Source of the DNA: Anthopleura xanthogrammica
Taxonomy: Eukaryota > Cnidaria > Anthozoa > Actiniaria > Actiniidae
Direction: 5' to 3'
Assembly: GCA_964019055.1 (NCBI GenBank)
Contig: OZ025209.1
Span: 3,298,197 to 3,362,196 of the forward strand
DNA length: 64,000 nucleotides
This document shows, one piece after another, positions 53,930 through 64,000 of this stretch. The position numbers were made by a program, and so were the translations under genes. Within the stretch, counting starts at the first letter, position 1; every line of letters starts with the position of its first letter. The notes below the pieces were generated by a model. The model was not told where the DNA came from. It saw only the letters and a program-made list of their open reading frames with translations, and did no database searches.

Positions 53930-55787
53930 TATTCAAATTAGTATGATAAATACAATAATGGACGTATTAAATGTTTGCACAGGGAGCCCACCGCCCTGGT
54001 CCTGTTTAGAAAATCCCTTGAGATATAAATAACAATGAAACAGCCGCCGTCTTGGATGATATAACAAGAGAATTTTATTTAGTTAGTTTTATGTTATACA
54101 GAGCCCTGCTGAAAAACACTTCTTGTGATGTAGGCCTTCTGTTTAAAGATTATTATTATTATTATTATTATTTGTTTATTTCCAATTTGCTTAACGTTTT
54201 GCTTACAAAATTCTTAGCTGCCGAGTCCAATCCATGAACCTTGGGAAAACTAAAATGTATTGATTTATTAAAAAAAATATATATATATTATTATTATTAT
54301 TATTATTATTATCATTATTATTATTATTATTATTATAATGAGGAATACTTTGTATAATCAATCAACATGGCGGCTAGTGACGTAACATCCACCCAAAAAA
54401 TTACCTGTGCAATAGGTTTTGTCACTTTGCTTTATTGGATTGTCCAACAGATTTTGTGGTTGGTAGTTTACACGTAAATAACAATCAACCATAACAGACT
54501 TCGTCATCGTACGCCCACCTTTTTATACACGCATCAAGCATTCCGCGCTACTGCTCTAAGCGCATGCTCAGGGGATTAAAAAGTGAGATAATATTTTGTA
54601 AAACATGTCATATTTTAGTTGTATTTTTCTTGTCAAACACAATTTTCATTAAATATTCAAAATTTTGTGTCAAATATACCAAAAAATTGCATATTTTACA
54701 AAATATTATCCCATTTTTTAATCCCCTGAGCATGCGCTTAGAGCAGTAGCGCGGAATGCTTGATGCGTGTTTAGATTCAAATGAATATTACTACGTTCAT
54801 ACGAACAAGCGTAAATTAGTCCGTAGCGCAACATCGATGCGTTACAAGTTGCAGAGCAAATATTGCTCGACCTTGCTAGTATTACCACCCTGCGCGCAAC
54901 AATTAAGGGTTTCAGGATTTAAGGTGGCTCTTTAGAGTTTTTAGCGCGTGCCGCGCGAGCATGCGTAATACTGCAACTTGAAGAATTTTTAGTTTGATGA
55001 CGTCACGAAAAAGTCTGTCGCACGTTATATCTTTTATCTGAAGCTCGAAAAATGTACGGTAAAAGGTTTTCATAATCGTAGAGATTTTTCATCATACAAA
55101 GCTTAAGTGATTGGCTAAATATAAACGAATTGGGTCAGGAGCCCTGATTCGGTACTATGGAAAATGTTTCATTCAGCAGAATCAAAATTGCGCATTATTA
55201 TAGATTTTGTAATACCGAATCTCAATAGATTAGCTATTGATGTCAAATAGAATAGCTTAAAGTGCACATAACCTTTTTTTCAATGCCTTCAATACTGATC
55301 CTACATGAAGTAAATAGTTCAATGGTATAATATTTCTTGATTCGAGTGATGCGTCTTTAAGTTATGAAGGTTTATATTTCCAATATGTTAATGACACAGC
55401 CGGCGGTGGTATTTAGATAAATTTTCAAAACAGCGCAAATAAAAGGTAAAAAAACGAGATGCGCGAAATGGATGCGCAGTAGCAAGGGTCCGTAACTACC
55501 TTAAATATTTTTTGATTTTATTTGTACATTTAAAGTTTATGTTTATTTTTGCTCTAGAATTTATCCCATTTTAACATTCTTTAATTACATCATATTATAT
55601 GCAAATTATTTGCCTTCTTTCACAGTCTAAATTCAGAAAAAACATGAAAGGAAACCCAATCATGAAAACAGCAGTTTTTCCAATGGAGTTAAAATATTGC
55701 CCTACACAGTCAAAGGCCCCTTTACAAAGACCCTTTCTTATTTTGGATGTATTAATCGCAGTGAACACCTTGGTGACACTTGGTAAC
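53930..55787. other. Spacer between CDIPT copy B and the satellite
   Basis: AT-rich with (ATT)n tracts and the second M4 MITE. The last 200 bp (55599-55787) are non-repetitive and include an 84-codon minus-strand frame (ends GFPFMFFLNLDC and a few codons) that I cannot assign. It may be unique DNA next to the seed of the array. Confidence 0.5.
54537..54770. mobile_element. Foldback MITE family M4, copy 2
   Basis: Ends ACACGCATCAAGCATTCCG and CGGAATGCTTGATGCGTGT, with the same GCATGCTCAGGGGATTAAAA arms. Its arms agree with each other better than with copy 1, as expected for independent insertions of foldback elements. Confidence 0.85.
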
Positions 55788-58700
55788 AGGGATGTAGGAC
55801 TTGGGGAGGGGGGGGGGACTAGTGTTGTTGCCCACCACTCTTTGACCAAGAATCTTTTACATTTCCTTTCGTATATTTAAATGTTTTAACTTAAAGAGCT
55901 TGGGGGGGGGGGGGGGACTAGGATGCTGTTGCCCCTCACTCTTTGACTCTTTGATTTCCTTTCGTATATTTAAATGTTTTAACTTAAAGAGCTTGGGGGG
56001 GGGGGGGGGGGGACTAGGATGCTGTTGCCCCTCACTCTTTGACTCTTTGATTTCCTTATGTATATTTAAATGTTTTAACTTAAAGAGCTTGGGGGGGGGG
56101 GGGGACTAGGATGCTGTTGCCCCTCACTCTTTGACTCTTTGATTTCCTTATGTATATTTAAATGTTTTAACTTAAAGAGCTTGGGGGGGGGGGGGGGGAC
56201 TAGGATGCTGTTGCCCCTCACTCTTTGACTCTTTGATTTCCTTATGTATATTTAAATGTTTTAACTTAAAGAGCTTGGGGGGGGGGGGGACTAGGATGCT
56301 GTTGCCCCTTTTGACTCTTTGATTTCCTTATGTATATTTAAATGTTTTAACTTAAAGAGCATGGGGGGGGGGGGGGACTAGGATGCTGTTGCCCCTCACT
56401 CTTTGACTCTTTGATTTCCTTATGTATATTTAAATGTTTTAACTTAAAGAGCTTGGGGGGGGGGGGGGGACTAGGATGCTGTTGCCCCTCACTCTTTGAC
56501 TCTTTGATTTCCTTATGTATATTTAAATATTTTAACTTAAAGAGCTTGGGGGGGGGGGGACTAGGATGCTGTTGCCCCTCACTCTTTGACTCTTTGATTT
56601 CCTTATGTATATTTAAATGTTTTAACTTAAAGAGCTTGGGGGGGGGGACTAGGATGCTGTTGCCCCTCACTCTTTGACTCTTTGATTTCCTTATGTATAT
56701 TTAAATGTTTTAACTTAAAGAGCTTGGGGGGGGGGGGGACTAGGATGCTGTTGCCCCTCACTCTTTGACTCTTTGATTTCCTTATGTATATTTAAATATT
56801 TTAACTTAAAGAGCTTGGGGGGGGGGGGGGGGACTAGGATGCTGTTGCCCCTCACTCTTTGACTCTTTGATTTCCTTATGTATATTTAAATGTTTTAACT
56901 TAAAGAGCTTGGGGGGGGGGGGGGGGACTAGGATGCTGTTGCCCCTCACTCTTTGACTCTTTGATTTCCTTATGTATATTTAAATGTTTTAACTTAAAGA
57001 GCTTGGGGGGGGGGGGGGGGGGGACTAGGATGCTGTTGCCCCTCACTCTTTGACTCTTTGATTTCCTTATGTATATTTAAATGTTTTAACTTAAAGAGCT
57101 TGGGGGGGGGGGGACTAGGATGCTGTTGCCCCTCACTCTTTGACTCTTTGATTTCCTTATGTATATTTAAATGTTTTAACTTAAAGAGCTTGGGGGGGGG
57201 GGGACTAGGATGCTGTTGCCCCTCACTCTTTGACTCTTTGATTTCCTTATGTATATTTAAATGTTTTAACTTAAAGAGCTTGGGGGGGGGGGGGACTAGG
57301 ATGCTGTTGCCCCTCACTCTTTGACTCTTTGATTTCCTTATGTATATTTAAATGTTTTAACTTAAAGAGCTGGGGGGGGGGGGGACTAGGATGCTGTTGC
57401 CCCTCACTCTTTGACTCTTTGATTTCCTTATGTATATTTAAATGTTTTAACTTAAAGAGCTTGGGGGGGGGACTAGGATGCTGTTGCCCCTCACTCTTTG
57501 ACTCTTTGATTTCCTTATGTATATTTAAATGTTTTAACTTAAAGAGCTTGGGGGGGGGGGGACTAGGATGCTGTTGCCCCTCACTCTTTGACTCTTTGAT
57601 TTCCTTATGTATATTTAAATGTTTTAACTTAAAGAGCTTGGGGGGGGACTAGGATGCTGTTGCCCCTCACTCTTTGACTCTTTGATTTCCTTATGTATAT
57701 TTAAATGTTTTATCTTAAAGAGCTTGGGGGGGGGGGGGGGACTAGGATGCTGTTGCCCCTCACTCTTTGACTCTTTGATTTCCTTATGTATATTTAAATG
57801 TTTTAACTTAAAGAGCTTGGGGGGGGGGGGGAACTAGGATGCTGTTGCCCCTCACTCTTTGACTCTTTGATTTCCTTATGTATATTTAAATGTTTTAACT
57901 TAAAGAGCTTGGGGGGGGGGGGGACTAGGATGCTGTTGCCCCTCACTCTTTGACTCTTTGATTTCCTTATGTATATTTAAATGTTTTAACTTAAAGAGCT
58001 TGGGGGGGGGGGACTAGGATGCTGTTGCCCCTCACTCTTTGACTCTTTGATTTCCTTATGTATATTTAAATGTTTTAACTTAAAGAGCTTGGGGGGGGGG
58101 GGACTAGGATGCTGTTGCCCCTCACTCTTTGACTCTTTGATTTCCTTATGTATATTTAAATGTTTTAACTTAAAGAGCTTGGGGGGGGGGGGACTAGGAT
58201 GCTGTTGCCCCTCACTCTTTGACTCTTTGATTTCCTTATGTATATTTAAATGTTTTAACTTAAAGAGCTTGGGGGGGGGGGGGGACTAGGATGCTGTTGC
58301 CCCTCACTCTTTGACTCTTTGATTTCCTTATGTATATTTAAATGTTTTAACTTAAAGAGCTTGGGGGGGGGGGGGGGACTAGGATGCTGTTGCCCCTCAC
58401 TCTTTGACTCTTTGATTTCCTTATGTATATTTAAATATTTTAACTTAAAGAGCTTGGGGGGGGGGGGACTAGGATGCTGTTGCCCCTCACTCTTTGACTC
58501 TTTGATTTCCTTATGTATATTTAAATGTTTTAACTTAAAGAGCTTGGGGGGGGGGGGGGACTAGGATGCTGTTGCCCCTCACTCTTTGACTCTTTGATTT
58601 CCTTATGTATATTTAAATGTTTTAACTTAAAGAGCTTGGGGGGAGGGGGGGGGGGACTAGGATGCTGTTGCCCCTCACTCTTTGACTCTTTGATTTCCTT

Positions 58701-61700
58701 ATGTATATTTAAATGTTTTAACTTAAAGAGCTTGGGGGGGGGGGGGGACTAGGATGCTGTTGCCCCTCACTCTTTGACTCTTTGATTTCCTTATGTATAT
58801 TTAAATGTTTTAACTTAAAGAGCTTGGGGGGGGGGGGGGGACTAGGATGCTGTTGCCCCTCACTCTTTGACTCTTTGATTTCCTTATGTATATTTAAATA
58901 TTTTAACTTAAAGAGCTTGGGGGGGGGGGGGACTAGGATGCTGTTGCCCCTCACTCTTTGACTCTTTGATTTCCTTATGTATATTTAAATGTTTTAACTT
59001 AAAGAGCTTGGGGGGGGGGGGACTAGGATGCTGTTGCCCCTCACTCTTTGACTCTTTGATTTCCTTATGTATATTTAAATGTTTTAACTTAAAGAGCTTG
59101 GGGGGGGGGGGGGACTAGGATGCTGTTGCCCCTCACTCTTTGACTCTTTGATTTCCTTATGTATATTTAAATGTTTTAACTTAAAGAGCTTGGGGGGGGG
59201 GGACTAGGATGCTGTTGCCCCTCACTCTTTGACTCTTTGATTTCCTTATGTATATTTAAATGTTTTAACTTAAAGAGCTTGGGGGGGGGGGGACTAGGAT
59301 GCTGTTGCCCCTCACTCTTTGACTCTTTGATTTCCTTATGTATATTTAAATGTTTTAACTTAAAGAGCTTGGGGGGGGGGGGGACTAGGATGCTGTTGCC
59401 CCTCACTCTTTGACTCTTTGATTTCCTTATGTATATTTAAATGTTTTAACTTAAAGAGCTGGGGGGGGGGGGACTAGGATGCTGTTGCCCCTCACTCTTT
59501 GACTCTTTGATTTCCTTATGTATATTTAAATGTTTTAACTTAAAGAGCTTGGGGGGGGGGACTAGGATGCTGTTGCCCCTCACTCTTTGACTCTTTGATT
59601 TCCTTATGTATATTTAAATGTTTTAACTTAAAGAGCTTGGGGGGGGGGGGACTAGGATGCTGTTGCCCCTCACTCTTTGACTCTTTGATTTCCTTATGTA
59701 TATTTAAATGTTTTAACTTAAAGAGCTTGGGGGGGGGGACTAGGATGCTGTTGCCCCTCACTCTTTGACTCTTTGATTTCCTTATGTATATTTAAATGTT
59801 TTATCTTAAAGAGCTTGGGGGGGGGGGGGGACTAGGATGCTGTTGCCCCTCACTCTTTGACTCTTTGATTTCCTTATGTATATTTAAATGTTTTAACTTA
59901 AAGAGCTTGGGGGGGGGGGGGACTAGGATGCTGTTGCCCCTCACTCTTTGACTCTTTGATTTCCTTATGTATATTTAAATGTTTTAACTTAAAGAGCTTG
60001 GGGGGGGGGGGGACTAGGATGCTGTTGCCCCTCACTCTTTGACTCTTTGATTTCCTTATGTATATTTAAATGTTTTAACTTAAAGAGCTTGGGGGGGGGG
60101 GACTAGGATGCTGTTGCCCCTCACTCTTTGACTCTTTGATTTCCTTATGTATATTTAAATGTTTTAACTTAAAGAGCTTGGGGGGGGGGGGGGACTAGGA
60201 TGCTGTTGCCCCTCACTCTTTGACTCTTTGATTTCCTTATGTATATTTAAATGTTTTAACTTAAAGAGCTTGGGGGGGGGGGGACTAGGATGCTGTTGCC
60301 CCTCACTCTTTGACTCTTTGATTTCCTTATGTATATTTAAATGTTTTAACTTAAAGAGCTTGGGGGGGGGGGGGGACTAGGATGCTGTTGCCCCTCACTC
60401 TTTGACTCTTTGATTTCCTTATGTATATTTAAATGTTTTAACTTAAAGAGCTTGGGGGGGGGGGGGGACTAGGATGCTGTTGCCCCTCACTCTTTGACTC
60501 TTTGATTTCCTTATGTATATTTAAATATTTTAACTTAAAGAGCTTGGGGGGGGGGGGGACTAGGATGCTGTTGCCCCTCACTCTTTGACTCTTTGATTTC
60601 CTTATGTATATTTAAATGTTTTAACTTAAAGAGCTTGGGGGGGGGGGGGACTAGGATGCTGTTGCCCCTCACTCTTTGACTCTTTGATTTCCTTATGTAT
60701 ATTTAAATGTTTTAACTTAAAGAGCTTGGGGGGGGGGGGGGGGGACTAGGATGCTGTTGCCCCTCACTCTTTGACTCTTTGATTTCCTTATGTATATTTA
60801 AATGTTTTAACTTAAAGAGCTTGGGGGGGGGGGGGGACTAGGATGCTGTTGCCCCTCACTCTTTGACTCTTTGATTTCCTTATGTATATTTAAATGTTTT
60901 AACTTAAAGAGCTTGGGGGGGGGGGGGACTAGGATGCTGTTGCCCCTCACTCTTTGACTCTTTGATTTCCTTATGTATATTTAAATATTTTAACTTAAAG
61001 AGCTTGGGGGGGGGGGGGGACTAGGATGCTGTTGCCCCTCACTCTTTGACTCTTTGATTTCCTTATGTATATTTAAATGTTTTAACTTAAAGAGCTTGGG
61101 GGGGGGGGGGACTAGGATGCTGTTGCCCCTCACTCTTTGACTCTTTGATTTCCTTATGTATATTTAAATGTTTTAACTTAAAGAGCTTGGGGGGGGGGGG
61201 ACTAGGATGCTGTTGCCCCTCACTCTTTGACTCTTTGATTTCCTTATGTATATTTAAATGTTTTAACTTAAAGAGCTTGGGGGGGGGGGGACTAGGATGC
61301 TGTTGCCCCTCACTCTTTGACTCTTTGATTTCCTTATGTATATTTAAATGTTTTAACTTAAAGAGCTTGGGGGGGGGGGGACTAGGATGCTGTTGCCCCT
61401 CACTCTTTGACTCTTTGATTTCCTTATGTATATTTAAATGTTTTAACTTAAAGAGCTTGGGGGGGGGGGACTAGGATGCTGTTGCCCCTCACTCTTTGAC
61501 TCTTTGATTTCCTTATGTATATTTAAATGTTTTAACTTAAAGAGCTTGGGGGGGGGGGACTAGGATGCTGTTGCCCCTCACTCTTTGACTCTTTGATTTC
61601 CTTATGTATATTTAAATGTTTTAACTTAAAGAGCTTGGGGGGGGGGACTAGGATGCTGTTGCCCCTCACTCTTTGACTCTTTGATTTCCTTATGTATATT

Positions 61701-64000
61701 TAAATGTTTTAACTTAAAGAGCTTGGGGGGGGGGACTAGGATGCTGTTGCCCCTCACTCTTTGACTCTTTGATTTCCTTATGTATATTTAAATGTTTTAA
61801 CTTAAAGAGCTTGGGGGGGGGGACTAGGATGCTGTTGCCCCTCACTCTTTGACTCTTTGATTTCCTTATGTATATTTAAATGTTTTAACTTAAAGAGCTT
61901 GGGGGGGGGGGGACTAGGATGCTGTTGCCCCTCACTCTTTGACTCTTTGATTTCCTTATGTATATTTAAATGTTTTAACTTAAAGAGCTTGGGGGGGGGG
62001 GGGGGAACTAGGATGCTGTTGCCCCTCACTCTTTGACTCTTTGATTTCCTTATGTATATTTAATATGTTTTAACTTAAAGAGCTTGGGGGGGGGGGGGAC
62101 TAGGATGCTGTTGCCCCTCACTCTTTGACTCTTTGATTTCCTTATGTAATATTTAAATGTTTTAACTTAAAGAGCTTGGGGGGGGGGGGACTAGGATGCT
62201 GTTGCCCCTCACTCTTTGACTCTTTGATTTCCTTATGTATATTTAAATGTTTTAACTTAAAGAGCTTGGGGGGGGGGGGGACTAGGATGCTGTTGCCCCT
62301 CACTCTTTGACTCTTTGATTTCCTTATGTATATTTAAATGTTTTAACTTAAAGAGCTTGGGGGGGGGGGACTAGGATGCTGTTGCCCCTCACTCTTTGAC
62401 TCTTTGATTTCCTTATGTATATTTAAATGTTTTAACTTAAAGAGCTTGGGGGGGGGGGGGGGGACTAGGATGCTGTTGCCCCTCACTCTTTGACTCTTTG
62501 ATTTCCTTATGTATATTTAAATGTTTTAACTTAAAGAGCTTGGGGGGGGGGGGGGACTAGGATGCTGTTGCCCCTCACTCTTTGACTCTTTGATTTCCTT
62601 ATGTATATTTAAATGTTTTAACTTAAAGAGCTTGGGGGGGGGGGGGACTAGGATGCTGTTGCCCCTCACTCTTTGACTCTTTGATTTCCTTATGTATATT
62701 TAAATGTTTTAACTTAAAGAGCTTGGGGGGGGGGGGGGACTAGGATGCTGTTGCCCCTCACTCTTTGACTCTTTGATTTCCTTATGTATATTTAAATGTT
62801 TTAACTTAAAGAGCTTGGGGGGGGGGGACTAGGATGCTGTTGCCCCTCACTCTTTGACTCTTTGATTTCCTTATGTATATTTAAATGTTTTAACTTAAAG
62901 AGCTTGGGGGGGGGGGGACTAGGATGCTGTTGCCCCTCACTCTTTGACTCTTTGATTTCCTTATGTATATTTAAATGTTTTAACTTAAAGAGCTTGGGGG
63001 GGGGGGGGGACTAGGATGCTGTTGCCCCTCACTCTTTGACTCTTTGATTTCCTTATGTATATTTAAATGTTTTAACTTAAAGAGCTGGGGGGGGGGGGGG
63101 ACTAGGATGCTGTTGCCCCTCACTCTTTGACTCTTTGATTTCCTTATGTATATTTAAATGTTTTAACTTAAAGAGCTTGGGGGGGGGGGGACTAGGATGC
63201 TGTTGCCCCTCACTCTTTGACTCTTTGATTTCCTTATGTATATTTAAATGTTTTAACTTAAAGAGCTTGGGGGGGGGGGACTAGGATGCTGTTGCCCCTC
63301 ACTCTTTGACTCTTTGATTTCCTTATGTATATTTAAATGTTTTAACTTAAAGAGCTTGGGGGGGGGGGGACTAGGATGCTGTTGCCCCTCACTCTTTGAC
63401 TCTTTGATTTCCTTATGTATATTTAAATGTTTTAACTTAAAGAGCTTGGGGGGGGGGGGGACTAGGATGCTGTTGCCCCTCACTCTTTGACTCTTTGATT
63501 TCCTTATGTATATTTAAATGTTTTAACTTAAAGAGCTTGGGGGGGGGGGGGACTAGGATGCTGTTGCCCCTCACTCTTTGACTCTTTGATTTCCTTATGT
63601 ATATTTAAATGTTTTAACTTAAAGAGCTTGGGGGGGGGGGGACTAGGATGCTGTTGCCCCTCACTCTTTGACTCTTTGATTTCCTTATGTATATTTAAAT
63701 GTTTTAACTTAAAGAGCTTGGGGGGGGGGGGGGACTAGGATGCTGTTGCCCCTCACTCTTTGACTCTTTGATTTCCTTATGTATATTTAAATGTTTTAAC
63801 TTAAAGAGCTTGGGGGGGGGGGGGGACTAGGATGCTGTTGCCCCTCACTCTTTGACTCTTTGATTTCCTTATGTATATTTAAATGTTTTAACTTAAAGAG
63901 CTTGGGGGGGGGACTAGGATGCTGTTGCCCCTCACTCTTTGACTCTTTGATTTCCTTATGTATATTTAAATGTTTTAACTTAAAGAGCTTTGGGGGGGGG
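55788..64000. repeat. Poly-G minisatellite, about 90 units of 86-98 bp, open at right edge
   Basis: Each unit is a near-invariant body of about 78 bp (starting ACTAGGATGCTGTTGCCCC, including TCACTCTTTGACTCTTTG and TATATTTAAATGTTTTAAC, ending AAAGAGCTT) followed by a G run that varies from about 7 to 20. Body substitutions are rare and mostly recur (GTTTT to ATTTT, AACTT to ATCTT). The first units at 55788-56040 are the most divergent and read TTTCGTATATTT where later ones read TTATGTATATTT. One unit near 56310 has lost a few bases of the body. Short reading frames through the array (rich in Gly, or Pro on the other strand) come from the periodicity and are not genes. Confidence 0.97.

Noticed and set aside
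55595..55849. 84-codon minus-strand frame ending GFPFMFFLNLDC, considered as a gene exon
   Set aside because: No recognisable domain, no clear splice pair, and its start overlaps the first satellite unit. Left as unassigned.
55900..63483. Dozens of short frames with MISLCIFKCFNLKSLGGGG or HPSPPPPKLFKLK patterns
   Set aside because: They are the 90-bp satellite read on either strand. Frames persist only when adjacent unit lengths are multiples of three, and there is no other coding sign.

Overview
This is an intron-rich, AT-rich metazoan nuclear window with many short foldback (MITE-like) elements, tRNA-derived SINEs and long poly-G/poly-C tracts. The style suits a marine invertebrate, perhaps an anthozoan cnidarian. 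The organism is inferred from general character only, not from a marker gene. No rRNA, intact tRNA, CRISPR or bacterial-type operon was seen.

All four recognised gene copies lie on the minus strand. (1) Positions 1-32458 hold the 5' half of a spectraplakin (MACF1/dystonin/Short stop class). It has two alternative first exons, a two-CH actin-binding domain, a spectrin-repeat plakin domain with an embedded SH3, and the start of more spectrin repeats that run off the left edge. I could join 37 coding exons with consistent phase, giving about 1560 residues in the window. Inside the intron just before the SH3 exons is a 202-codon open exon with a hydrophobic N-terminal segment and a phase-matched splice donor. 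It may be an alternative promoter exon for a membrane-anchored isoform lacking the actin-binding domain. (2) Positions 38892-43880 hold a seven-exon gene for a 621-residue protein I do not recognise, with a triplicated Leu-Pro-Gly-Gly-Gly motif region and five tandem coiled-coil units. (3) Positions 44692-53385 hold two tandem copies of a CDP-alcohol phosphatidyltransferase gene resembling CDIPT (phosphatidylinositol synthase). The left copy is intact. The right copy has lost about 110 bp at the start of its last exon.

From about 55.8 kb to the right edge is a minisatellite of roughly 90 units. Each has a near-constant 78-bp body and a variable run of about 7 to 20 G. It continues past the window.

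The spectraplakin would link actin to microtubules or membranes, the CDIPT-like enzyme would make phosphatidylinositol in the ER, and the coiled-coil protein has no assigned role. Nothing suggests that these genes form one pathway. The most notable items are the transmembrane exon in the plakin gene, the poly-G satellite, the decayed enzyme copy, a SINE whose tail has expanded into a minisatellite, a foldback element with internal 150-bp tandem repeats, and two hammerhead-ribozyme-like motifs. Exon boundaries were read by eye from splice consensus and reading phase; none is confirmed by transcripts.
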